From Haemonchus contortus (lineage: Eukaryota; Nematoda; Chromadorea; Rhabditida; Trichostrongylidae), in NCBI GenBank assembly GCA_000469685.2, contig LS997564.1, positions 34,552,151 through 34,616,150 on the forward strand: DNA of 64,000 nucleotides. Direction: 5' to 3'. The translations under genes were made by a program, and so were the position numbers. Shown one piece after another: positions 1 to 13,100 of the stretch; within the stretch, counting starts at the first letter, position 1, and the number at the start of each line of letters is the position of its first letter. The notes under the pieces were generated by a model, which was not told the DNA's origin, made no database searches, and saw only the letters and a list, made by a program, of their open reading frames with translations.

Positions 1-1
1 T

Positions 2-2064
2 GGTGAATGCACCAACAACCCATCATGGATGGTCGAGAACTGTCGACAGGCATGCAATCGTTGTGGACAGACCAGGCAACAGATATGCTATGGTGGTTCC
101 AGTAAGTCCCATTTACTCCAATACTTTTACCCTTCAACCCCAGTGCTTTATAGCTAATCTACGCAGGCCTGATATGCGATTGATGTCCAATCTTTCAGAT
201 CCACCATCGGCAACAACTCAACCTCCATCAACAGGTATGAAAAGACGCCGACTTCGAGTCCAAAGAAAAAGAAGTAACAATTACTATTCACTTTAGGAGG
301 AGGCACCTGCGTGAATCAGCATTACTGCTGTATTGCGTGGGCGTCAAGAGGGTACTGCTTCAGCTCCGCGGCGTACATGGCCCAATACTGTCCGCCATCC
401 TGTAATCAGTGCCGAGGATCATCACCGAATCCATTTTGGAATTCGCAGAGTGAGCACTTGTGATTCAAATTAATACGAGAGCAATTTTAGTTGAAAGTAA
501 GCTATTCAAACAAGTTCTCTTGTAAAATACAGTGTAGATAGCGGAAAATGTTCCTGAACCCTCACCAATCTGACACCGTACATATAAGCAGAAGTACCAA
601 TCTCCTAAACAGAAATACTTCTTGGGTATCTCTCAATCAGTTGAAAAGCTAGACCAGACCTGATGATCAAACCCAATTAAGCAGCCCGCACCGTTCGGGA
701 ACTATTTCACACTTTCACGTACTCACCCCCTCTGATAATCACTACACATACCTTACCTTCTACATACCTTGCTCGTGAAAGTTCGGACAATACATATTCA
801 TACCAAAGTAACTTAACGAGTTTGGGCAAAAGACAGACGTGTTGCACACTCGACGGGAACCAGTCGGAGTCATTTCGTCATAATCGACTTCTAATCCTCT
901 ATTCAACTTTGCTAATGTTTCCATAATGATATTGAAACGTTTCAGCCTGCGTCGACTTCAGCTCAAATTGTGCTGGTTGGGCTCAGCAAGGCTTATGTAA
1001 TTCAAATCCCAACTACATGTGGGAGAACTGTAAACGTACATGCGGGTGAGCAAGCGACTTATTTTCCAAACTACCTTTTCAATCGTTTTACAGAAACTAT
1101 ATCCGCGTTTGATAAAATACAATCCCATCGTATAATTTGGAAGGTCTCACTAGCAGGTTTATAAGTATGATGATATACCTTTACGAAGATTTTGCTGGAT
1201 TTACTTGAATTCATAAAGCGCTGCCAAAATCTCAATGCTCCCCTAATTTTGGGTGGGGTAAAGATGCGATCGCATAGAGGGATGGGAATTTAATCTTCAC
1301 TTGCTGTAACCCTCTCCTCTTTTGTGAAATCTGAGTGAGCAATTCCTCTTAACCTATCCATTCGTGAAAGTTCTCATTTGATCTGAAATCAGGTGTGAGG
1401 TAACCCCCTACTAATCAGATCAAGGCCTATTGAAATATGTAAAAGTAAAGTGCAAGGAGGGGAACTTGGGGAAAAGTGCTAACCTGACGCTTTGATTTTA
1501 TGAAACATGCTCAAATCCAATATTGGATATTGATCAAAAACCAGCATTTTGATTAAGATAGTCCGAGAAATATTCCGGGAAACACAAAAAGGTTATTTCC
1601 AAACTTATCGAAATCCATATCTTGGAATCCTCCATTCTACCGGAGGTCCTCCAAACACTTTTTGTTTCAGAACTTGTTACTTGACGAACCTGAACACCCG
1701 CCTCAACAGATGCGGCTTCTCTCGTCGCCTTTCACGAACCGGGGTTCCAGCTACAAACTCGACTGTAAATGCGCATCCACCGGCACTCAGACGGCAGTCA
1801 GCACTCTTGTCTACCCCACCAGGTTCACGATCTCTTAAATCAAGGCAGCCACTACCCTCATCAACACCTAATATCACACCAAGAAGGTAAGACCAGTACC
1901 ATAACGATACAATCGCTGCTTAGCAGGACTGCAACGCACTTCATCGCATTGCAACCGCTCACGACCTTTCACACACAGTGCCAGTAATGCATTTTTCTTT
2001 CAGAATTCAACTGCGAGGACCAGTACCTCCTTCAGGAGCTCCCGTCGCCCCAATACGGGGCTGA
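2..2064 (+). CDS. Secreted multi-ShK (SXC) domain protein, 5' end outside window
   Basis: This is the 3' part of a gene for a secreted protein with tandem ShK domains (six-cysteine modules of about 35 residues, common in nematode secreted proteins). Exons deduced from splice sites with matching phase are <2-101, 199-234, 297-449, 946-1045, 1676-1886 and 2004-2064. Exon 1 holds the second half of a domain (NPSWMVENCRQACNRC). A Pro/Thr linker exon follows. Exon 3 carries a full domain running from CVNQHYCC to SCNQC. The next domain starts CVDFSSNC and ends CKRTCGTC, with its last cysteine supplied by the following exon, which confirms that junction. The rest is an Arg/Ser/Pro-rich tail of about 85 residues ending at TGA 2062-2064. 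ShK modules also occur at the C-terminus of astacins and tyrosinases, so an upstream enzyme domain beyond the window is possible. ShK identity is firm; overall function is unknown. Confidence 0.8.
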
Positions 2065-2120
2065 CCTTCATGCCGATCATTGCAAAAAGTTTATTTGTCT
2101 GTTGCGAATACTTGTAAAAT

Positions 2121-2126
2121 AATAAA
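2121..2126 (+). terminator. AATAAA polyadenylation signal of the ShK gene
   Basis: A canonical AATAAA lies 57 bp after the predicted stop of the ShK-domain gene, a normal nematode 3' UTR distance. Confidence 0.6.
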
Positions 2127-4188
2127 GCTGTTTTCAACAAAGGCTAGGCACTGAGGCGGTTTCTGACGAAGCCGTTTTTTTAGAGAAACTTTGGAACCTT
2201 CCCCCGGAAACCAGCGAAGAGAGAAGGCCGCGGATTAGGAACGTGGGCTATTCAACAGCAAATGAATCCGGCAACTCCAGTGACCAGGTGGACAAGAACG
2301 GGATCAAAGTTGCACCGAGTTGCAGCAAAGGTCCTTATCGCACACACATTTGCCTTAAAAAAGTTGGCTAAAACCAACTCGTAGGCTCAAAACTCTAAAA
2401 GTCGAGGTTTTATAATAGTCGAAGCTCTGAAATCCTTTGTTCGTGGAAGTCATCCTGTCATAAAGGCGGGATTCTGATAGACGGATGAGTTCGACAGCTG
2501 CCTATTGCGGTGACCCAGGCGGTGCCTTTAGCCAGCAACTGTATACCAACACTTTGACTAGCCGTTTACAGTTTACACTGAAGCCAAGCTGACGGGTCCC
2601 AGTTGACGAATTGATTGATCTAGTGGGAAAATCCAAAGTTCTGGACACTAATGAGATAACAAGGCTCAAAAAATACGGGCTACGCGAGTGATCAAATTGT
2701 TTTATTCTCAAACTCTATAAGATACCCTGGTTATCGAGTTGGATTTCCGTAGTGAACAAAACAGAAGATCTGAAGCTACCTGACTGAGTTTTCCGTCTCG
2801 GTATAAACCGAAATATTCCTATTCACCCTGATAAAATTGCAAAAGATAAAAGTACACAAACCCCAATTCATCACTGCAAAAGAGTCACCAAAGGGTCGTC
2901 TCTGCTCCCAGGGGCTATTTCGAGTTCCATCGCTGAGTACCAACCGTACTTACATCTCCTATGGGGCCAAGAATTGTTAATAGCACACTTTTATAATAAG
3001 AGGATAAAAAACAAAGCTTTTTGGTGATGATCGGTCCGACCTTTGAGCTGCGCTGCTGCATTCAACTTTAATTCAGAATTGTAGTGGCGCTCAATGCGCA
3101 TGAAGCCGATGCAATTTCTTTCGACGTCCAATCGCTACACAAGTTACAAGTTGCCTGGTACCAGTTACCCGAATTCGCAGGGAAGGATGTGTGGTTGGTC
3201 TGAGCGGGTGACTATTGAGCTTCGCAACCATACATTAGTAGTACTCCCTGACGCTCACTTTGTCGTTTTAAAGAAGAATAGAGAATTATGGAAAATAATT
3301 CCTAGTAGAACCATGACTGTGGCATTGTTCAATGCTTCCATATTCTGAAAAGAAATCGAGTCTGTGAGAATTCTCCAACACTACAAACAGTATAGTTCCA
3401 AGTCGTGCTTCAAATTCTTTACTAAGTAAAGTGTTAGCTCAACAGGAATTAGAGGAGAAGACTTCACTAATCCAGAACGGTACCAATCAACTATTGATAG
3501 AATATTCCAACGGAGAGCATCCCACCTTTCCACGAAAGGCACTCTACATAGGTTATATCTGGCGAATTGTTGGTCGGAGGCTATTCAAACTCATTGTGAT
3601 GTATATAACCAGGAATTTACGCAATCGGTCGGATGTAGTGCAAAGGTATGGAGAGCGCTTCTATCTACATGCGTGGTCCGATTATCGAATCCTAAAGTGA
3701 GTCCTTCTTTCCCCATGCAGATCTCTCATTCCCTTAAGGTCACCAGGAGGCGCCAGACTTTCCCGGAAGGATTCACTTGTTTGGAGTCCTCAATGCAAGT
3801 TCAAGTGGGTCAGTTGCCAGCTGACAGAAATCCGAATACCTCAACATCGAATGGAAGACGGTATCCAGGCAATCCCGATACAAGATTGATATCAGATGAA
3901 TGCACTACCTCTCATATAGAGTTCGCATTATCAAATCACATTTCCTGGCCGATTCGCCTCCAGCATGTGGCTGCTTTGACTGCTGACCCCATGCGCTATC
4001 ACTCGTGGTTTGATAGCCCTCATCGCTGTCATCTGGCCGTCTCCCGCGGGTCTAATGGCAGCCACAACCCTTAAGTGCTCCAGAGAAGGCCGCGCACAAT
4101 GTCTGCTGCTGGGGCGTGGCCTCGGCCGGTAGGCGGGTCTGTGGGTAGTCGGACTCTTTTCGCCTTTTATCCACGGCAGCATCACGTC
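2127..4188. other. Intergenic region between the ShK gene and the M1-like gene
   Basis: No confident gene is seen. It opens with an ATG-less open stretch (2127-2371, see findings) followed by a small hairpin (gttggctaaaaccaac). The last 130 bp before 4189 are relatively GC-rich, with a ggggcgtggcc Sp1/KLF-like box near 4112, and may be the promoter of the M1-like gene. Confidence 0.4.
4180..4188 (+). promoter_or_regulatory. Possible spliced-leader acceptor before the M1-like gene
   Basis: A pyrimidine-rich tract ending in ccacggcag lies 9 bp before ATG 4189. Nematode genes are often trans-spliced at such a site just upstream of the start codon. It could instead be an ordinary acceptor for an unseen 5' UTR exon. 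Confidence 0.3.
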
Positions 4189-7100
4189 ATGTCGGACAAC
4201 GTGAAAAAGCCCAAATCGTCCGTCTTACTGTATTTACTACTTGCTGTTACTGTACTTGTTTTGCTATGCGCTGCCACAATAGTGTTTTTGGCACTTGGGA
4301 GTCGAACCCCTGAACCAATTCCACTGGGTAATGCTACCAGCTCATCTCTATTCTTTATTCCAAACTCTACTCAAACAACCAGTACAGTCGGTACTATTCA
4401 AACTTCCACACGACCACCTGAGACAACTCGGATACCTCGGCTGCGACCTACAAACCCTGTGTACTCCACCACTAGGGCCACGACAACGCTAACCGCTGCA
4501 GCTACCTCACCGACGGGTTAGTTTTCTTAGTCGGCGCTGTTGTGTAACATTGTTTTTCAATGATTAATCAGCAACATCTAATGGTATGTGATCTTTAGAC
4601 GGTCCCACGACGACTGAGGCCATTACTGTAGCCGTTCAACCTGGAACCTCAGCTGAACCAACGCTCACAACAGAATTTGTGGTTACGACAGAACTATCAA
4701 CAAGTACTACCACCACCGAGACAACTACCACCACCACCACCACCACCACCCAGCAAACTCTGGTGCCCACACCATTCATTGATGAAAATGCCAAGGTGAG
4801 CAATGACCCGTTTTTCTAGGAATAAACTCTCTAAAATGATTTACTGGCAGGTGATTGACAAGTGTATGCTGGTCATCGCCGAACGTGTCACCTGTCCAAA
4901 AACACGAGACGACGTTGTGTAAGTGATGTTTTTCTAGTATCGGCAACGACTTTTTACGATATTTTTTGTTCGAGAAAATTTATTGCGAGCCCTGCTGTTT
5001 CATTTCTTGATTTCTTGAGAAAAAAAAAAACTATTTTAATCAATAATGCTCTGAAAGTCATTGAAGAGAATCTCTGAAGACACAGCGTCAGGGAGAGCGT
5101 CAGAATTCTCGCTCACAGAAACCTAATTCGTTTTTCAAGCTCCCTTTGTGCTTCAGCCAATTATCGCTACCGGAAACTCCTACAGAGGATCGTGCCAGAA
5201 GAACTTGGAAAAACGAACCTCGAGTTTCACAATCATGCCCCAGGGTTAAGCCGGTAAAATTGTCCCTCCTATAGTATAATTCAAGAGAAATTTTGGATCG
5301 AGCAGAAAAAAATTATCACTGGGAAATCGATTCTTGTGAAATTAATATATTGATTGATACAAGAAGCCGTAGAGCATCTACTGACCTTCGTTTTTGATTT
5401 AAGCTTCTTGACAGGCCTGATTTACTCCACATAGACCCGATGACAACTATACTGCTCAGCCAAGTCGCACTTCTCCTTAACTTTCCCTTCCTTCTTCTTT
5501 TCATCTTCCCTTTTCATCCTCTTATATTCTTTTTACCGGTTCTACAACTACTGATCGGGAAGCTGAGTGTTTCACATTTGTGAAGTATCCAATAATGAGA
5601 GGTCGAGTGGAAGGATCTTTGGTTAGGGTGTACCTCCATCACGACCTCCATATTACACTATAATGCGAAATGACTCCCATTCGGGAGCCTTCCAATTGTA
5701 ACTTCCTAAGATTTAAGGACAAGCTAACTTGTTCATTCAAACAATAACAAAGCCTTCTTGCTATCTCTTTTTGTATTTCAAGAACTTGGCTGAAATCCGC
5801 TTGGCCTAAACAGTGCCATCTCGGTCACCAAAAAAGAACTGAGCATGGCTTTGCAGGTTTTTCGGTAAAGTTTCTTGACTAGAAACTTCAGCTTCTCTTA
5901 AACTTTCATTATCCACTCGTAAACCCTCGGAAACAAACATTTGGCAGGCAATGCCTGCTCGGATCTCCCTCCTTCTAACATATCGCGTATCAAAATCATA
6001 TGTCATATGTACGATGACATGTGTAGTGATGTGGGTTTGTCGTAAATTCGCCCACCTCACCTGTTTGATTGGTGAAATGGGTGGGACGGTAGTAAAAGCC
6101 TAATTGCAACCAGATTCCGATGGATTCATGGTACGGTCCCAGGGTAACGGTATAGCTAGCGTTCCGTCAGATTCCCAGGTCCCAACGAAAGGTTTGTGGA
6201 TAAGGATGAGGGACTGTCTTCAAGATAATTCGCATTATCGATAAGCTGTAGTTTACAGATGACCAGTCCTGCGTCGGGTAGAGGCATGTTTCAACGAGCC
6301 TCATCACTCCTCTTCAAAGATTCTGAGCGAAAAGATTGCTCATTCCAAGTCGTAAGCTCTTCACGCATCATTGTCGGCGCCATTGTCTGTATCAATCGGA
6401 AATGCTGTAGAAGAACGACGAAACGGCGCCGTTCACTGTTTTCCGTTTGCTAACTAGCTCAACGCCGATACGAAATTACTAGAAAAAGAAAGTCAGCGCA
6501 AATATCACATTGACTCAAACACCCTCGTAAAACTCGTTCAACAATTTTACGAAAAGCGGAGGCGAGACAAAGTAGCGTTTTATTGCTACCTGCTAGTCCA
6601 TCACCATAATCCGAAATGAAGTCGCGGAATGGACTTGCAAAGCGATACCAGAGTAACTTTTATTTTTCTTAGGACTGTGATAGAGTAACATGTTCATTTG
6701 AGGGTAATATGACCTATGACCTGAAGTCCGTCGACTTCGAATCATTACGTAGGCCGAATAACCATAAAAATAGGGAGTCGAAACCGAAACCACACCAAAG
6801 CTATTTAGCGTCAGATGCTTGTCCTACCTCATTGGAAAAACACCGAAAACCAAGAAACTTTTCGGATTGACATTTTGGAAGGATTACTGAAGTTCGACTA
6901 CCCTTACATCTGGACCTCTTACTTCATTGGACTATGATAAATGATGATAAGTATTATAAATACACCGTCCATTCATCTGCCAGATTACACAGAAAAAACA
7001 TCTTTCTGAGAAAGCTTTTTTGCTGCCAGAAACTGCCGAGTTTACGAAAATATCATTTCAAGTGGATATATCGGAAATGCTGGGGTTAATTAGGCTAGTT

Positions 7101-10100
7101 TACGTTGAAAATCAATAAATATGACAAGATCAACAAAAAATATGCGATAAGTAGTTATAAAGAAATATTGAATGCCTAGAGTTCTCTCGTGAGTGAATCT
7201 GGACCTCGGAATTTCTAATAATCTGCAGAGAAACGACTTCCAAAATTGATTTGCATGTTCATAAACTGCACTGTACTCTGAGCTTAATTCCCAAAGGCAG
7301 TGGGTACGGTAGGTATACAGGCAAAGACCACTGTATACATAAATACTTACCGTATCCATTGCCTATGAACAATCTGGAACTTCTACTTTTGTTGAATCTC
7401 TCTTCTTAGGTTGGTTATCATCTCAAAAAAGGAAGGGCCTATTAGGAGATGGAGACAACGAGGCCTCCGTCTATTCAACCTACCATAACTAATTCGCCGC
7501 CTATGACATCCACTTATGTCTTTCAACCCCTTTACGACAGCTAGTGATATGAACTCTAAAAAAATTTTCAGTGCACTATCACCGTCTGCGCTCTCTCCAC
7601 TTCACTACGCGTTAAATCTGTCCGTGCAGACCGTTCAGCCCACCGTAATTGAGGGCGATGTGCAGATCCTCCTTCGCACAAATGAGCAAGGGAAACAGGT
7701 AGATTTGCACTTTCTGTTTTACTTTATCTTCACCGAAGAAATTCATACCTAATGAGCTATAATTATATCTGTAGTAAATTCGTTATAACTGATACTAGTA
7801 CTGATTATTATAGCATTATTAAAATAAAAAATTGGCTATAACACAGACAATCATAGGTATCGCCTGAGAGTTAGTTAAAGGTCTCAAAAATGAAACGGAA
7901 CTATTAAAAACCAAAACGCATTGAAGATTTTTTACCTACTTATTGTTTTGTGTTTTTTCACTAAGATACCTTGATATTAGAGCATACTGTATACATATAC
8001 ATACCTATTGAATTTTGCAGATAACTCTTGATGTGGACAGCAAACTTCGTAATGTGGAGGATATTCGAGTGGTGAACTGCGACACCGGTTAGTTTTTCGA
8101 ACCGAGCCGATTTCGGCTTTTCACCTCCATGAATATTCGAATGAGTTACTCATGGACAGGTCAAGTGCCGCTTTGATTAGAGCGCAACTATGCCATTGTA
8201 GCCCATTTTGTCGAGTATTTTTTATCTCATTGATTATGGAGAGCGCATAAGGTAATCTTTATAACAGCAATGAAGCTCAAGCAAGATGCACCATGATGAG
8301 GCTTTAATCAACTGAAACAGTAGCGAGAAAAAGTTGTCCTGAGTAGGATCGGATCTAGGGACTTTACGGCTGTGCTTTTTGACAGTGTTCTATTTCCGTT
8401 TAGTCTAAAAGAAGATCTTTCCAAAGAGAACACTAAGAGGGAGTTTTTAACCGGTGGTCCACATGTGTCCAACAATGTCGTTCCCACCAAAAAACCGCTT
8501 TACGACATCTCCGAACCTTAAAAAAACGACTTCTTCTGCTGTCTTTTTTCTGGAATTTTCCAAAGTACAACGGCCAAGTTCCATTTGTTTCGTTCATGTC
8601 GTTCTTGTTCAGTTCGCCACCGCACTTCATGTTAAACTTATTCAACCGCACTAGTGTGATGTAATTTGTCATCGGCTCACATTCAACATAGCTTCGTAGA
8701 TATTTTAGATGACAGGCCGGCTGTCATGTAGCAAACGTCCGCGTAAATCTGTAAGCCGGGCTAGCCAGCGAGAAAGCAGGGCCACGAGGTGTAAAAATTG
8801 GACGCTGCGAGGTTTTCTCGCGGGTCATAACGCCTCTCAGCATCTAGAGATAAACATAGTCCGAAAAACGTTTGTCATACGAATAAGCAATGCATAGAAC
8901 ACTTCGAAACGATACTTTGTTGCTCCTCGAATCATGAAATTACCAAATTCCAAGCTTCTGGATTGACAGAACACATAGCTTTGCATTTCTGGTTAATCTA
9001 GTAACCTACAAGACGTTCTTGGGGAGGATGTAGGGGTAATTTTATCTTATTTAGAACTTGAGAGCCTCAAAAAATCTTGCAGCGCTTAATGGGAGTCAGT
9101 AACCACAACTCCGTCCCCTTGGGTTATGGGTTACAGCACATCGGTATGCCGTAACACGGGACAAATATGAAACTTTTTCCACTATGCGCTGGTTCACAAC
9201 TTGGATATGACTTTCAAAATGCACTGATTCTGAATTCAGGTGCTTTTGTAAAAATTCATGGTATTATACTATACACCTGACCCGCTTGAAGCCCTTTGCG
9301 AGCTGCTGCCATCGTCGGTGCCCATATTTTTCTGTGTTACATGCTACTATGTGTAGCAGCTGGAAGGATATTCTACGGATTACCGCACTGCGGTATTCTT
9401 CCTACCGTACCCCAAGGAGAGGTTTTACAGAGAAGTACAACTATGTCGTGCCATCAAAGATCTTGGCAAACTAGGGCCTACAAAAACATCAACTAATCCC
9501 TGTTGGCTAAACTGCAACAGCTTAGCACAAGTTTTCTCGGATTTTCTGAGAGATCTGGAGGGTAACTTTTTCATTAGATCCCTTAACCACACCATAACTT
9601 CTATATGAACCCATTAACTGGGTTACTTCTTGCTAAGACTTTTTAGTTTTCCTTTCGAGTGGTCAGTGGAGCAGTTATGCTAGCCGTTCAGGAACTCAGT
9701 AGCCAAGCTGGTGCTGGCGGGTCATGTTTCATTCGCTTTGAGGTCGAAAGAGCTGAGTCACCGCACTCCGTTGTGAACAGCCGCATTGCAGCTCCGCTTA
9801 CATATCTATACTTCAGAGGTTAAAGATCCCAAGAAAAGCACTTTACGAGCTTTAAACATTCCCACAAAATATCTTCTTTCAACCAGGAAAAACGGTTGAA
9901 GGTTAGGAGATGAGAATGTTTGAGCTTCCGGACCGATTGTTTCGCAGTGTTCCCATTGCTTTTCGAATGCTAGATCTATGAAATGATCCCTAAATCTCAA
10001 TAATCCCGAATAATCATGCGGCAACTCGTCCAATGCCCATCTCATCGACGAACGAGATTGGTATATGTATGAGACGCCTCGTTTTCTTTATAAAATCTCG

Positions 10101-13100
10101 TTTACAACGGGGAGGCATCATGGCAACGATCTGTGTACCCACAAATGAATTCATAATACTTCCATAGGTTAGAGTTGAGCGGACGAGTTGTCAGCCTGCT
10201 CTCACAAGAAGTTGCTTGCTTGATTTGCTGGTAAAAGTGATTGGCTCGCAACTGGACCGAGTAAACTGTTTCCGACTCCACATTCCCTTTTCGAATATTA
10301 ACGAAACTAACTTCCTAGATCAGGGATGCCGTTGATTACGCCAAGAAATCGAAGATCAGGTGGGCCGGACACGTTATGCGATGTAGTGATGACCGTTGGA
10401 CCAGGGCGGTTACTGACTGGATTCCTCGGGACATCAAACGAACTCCAGGAAGGCCGCCAACGAGATGGTCAGACTTCTTCACGAAAGCTCTGAACGAAAG
10501 GAATGTTGAACCTCGTGTTCCTGGAGCGAGAACGATTCACTGGACCACTCTGGCTCGTGACAGGGACGAATGGAGACGTTACTGGCGCCCGCTCGAGGAA
10601 GTCGATGATCAACGGGACGACAGGTGATACAGGTGACAGGTGAACTTCCTAGAACTGCGCCTGGAAGCACTAGATGGCAACAGTGACTGATTTTTTGATC
10701 GCTATTACTCCGCATCGAATGGTGCGAGGGATAAGTTTCAGTGATGACTCAGCGACGTCTAGTGTGGACAGCCGCATGTGGTCCGGTAAATCACCAATAA
10801 ATAGCCATCAGCACTAGAACAGGGCGCCAATTCTAACATCTGTGTGGGAACGACGATTACGACCGAATAGAAGTGGAAGAGATTTGCGAAGGGTTAGTAT
10901 GGCTCCGGAATTGATCGACTGAAACACCTGAACGCCAGCGACTTTTAGGCAAGATGACAGTCGACGATTCTGATAGCATCCCCGGAGCCACGATCGACTG
11001 TTTCCATCAATCTCGGCGCTGCATTATAGTTATTGGTCGCGTAATATGCCGTGACGCGACTGCATCGTATCCCCGTCTTCCAGAGTCACATATTTCTATC
11101 TTAAAATTTCAATATCCTGACGGGATTAGAAGTACAGAATAGATGTGTTCCTCCTACTGCTCTACTCAGAAACTTGTTGTCTGGCCAACTGATTAGCTTT
11201 ACGCTTCTTTCAGGTGTGACTCTATGCGTAGCGAAGACAGTCTTCGATCAACGCGAACAACGACTTTCGCTTATTCTATCCGAAAACATTCAAGCGGTGA
11301 GCTCTCGGTTTTTGAAAAGTTACTAAATTTGAGACACAGAACTGAAGTGTAGCTGACAGAAATTACAAAATATGAACCCAATTCAATTTTTTATGACCTT
11401 TTTCTACCATTGGTATGTCCGTCTGAGTAAATAGAAAGCAGAAAGGTCTAAAGTCTTTGACTCTGTAGTTCATTGCTAGGCCTAGCACTCAAAAACTATT
11501 AGAATTGTAAACTGAAAACGAATGTTCGACTTATACGTAAATGAAACTAGAGAAATATAACACTGATCATAATCCAATTTTCATATTTCCTTTGAAATTT
11601 CCTAACTGGTCTTTGATATTGCAACTTTTAGGGCTCTCACCTACGAGTAGACGTGCTCAAGTTCGCCGCAGTGGACACCAGAGATTTCACCTACTCGCAG
11701 GCAATTGACTAGATTTACTACCTCTAGACCACGGCTATTTTTAGCCTATTTTTTATGACGAATTTCATAGAGCTCCTGAAAAATTCATAAATTTCTAGAT
11801 TGCTCCTCGATGGAACCGGAATGCACCAATTATGGTTGGAACACTACTGAATGCCGGCTCAGCCAAGAGGCTGTTCCCCGGTTTGGAGAACCCTGCTCTA
11901 AGGGTTAGTTAATTTTCCTTACTCTGTTTTCATCATTCTGAAATCGTACCAATGAGGTTTCGTCTTCTTTGTTCTGCTGAAGTAATAGGATACGAAGATT
12001 GAAATGATCAACCCTCCGAAGTTCAATTTCACATCCAAGAGATAATGACAAAAGAACATGAGAAATTCCCTAAACAAGCTCAGAATGCTTAGAGAAAAGG
12101 ATTCCGTTCAAAGTATCGTCTACTACGGACTCGATACTGGTGGGGATTTCACACTGACACAAAGATTAGGAAATCATTGAACTTTTTGAAAAAAGAAATA
12201 AATGAACAACTTTTGTATGTTGGCTGGTCCCTATGATTGCTAAGATGACAAGGTTTTCCCTGGTTTTCATTCAGGGCCCTGCATTTAACTTCAGGGTATT
12301 CGAAAAAGGCTTTGCCATCTGCAAAAGCGTTCCTACTTTTTCACTTGAAACTTCCTAAATGATACTGACTTAACCAATTTTTAAAGGTATTGACTTGATC
12401 AACTACCTACTTAGGCTACTCTTGATCTCTGTGTGAGGTTCACCACTGCTGGCCATGTACGATCGAATGCGGCCACGAAATTTGTTTCCGGTGACATCAC
12501 CTGTTTTGAAAGGACGGTACCACTTGCCACTCAGCAGATGGCATTTGCCGGCTTTGAAAAGGTTAGTCTGAAAAGAGTGAGCCATGATCCCCTGGCTGCA
12601 TTATATAATTTTTTTACCATTTTTTGAACCGTGGAGGCTTGACGACTGGGCTCGCCAATCGAGTCGTCTCCCAACTCTCTCAAGGGTTCCCGAACCACAA
12701 ATTTGGACTGGGCTCAATGATCATTTTCAGGCGGAAACCTTGATACACAACAGAACCACACTTGATGGAGTTGAAATACCAGCTGTAGAAGTGGTATTTT
12801 CTCTTAACAAAAACTTCAAACGTGAAAAACACCAGTGGATCTACAGTGAGGCATCCAAAGTAAGTATATTCATTATTCTTTTCCGGATAATGTCAAAAAT
12901 AGAAGTAAACTCGTCCTAAACTTTTCTATGAGGATTCTGATTGAATAGCGTTAAGATGAAATGACTAATTGACATAGAACTAGAAAGCTCATGACCTTCA
13001 GTATTAGCAGGATAACAACCCAGGTCGCGGGCAGTTGCGTCGCGGAACAGGTTACAGATCGATTTAGAAGAAGTGTTTATTTTAAGAGAAAGTGTTGTTT

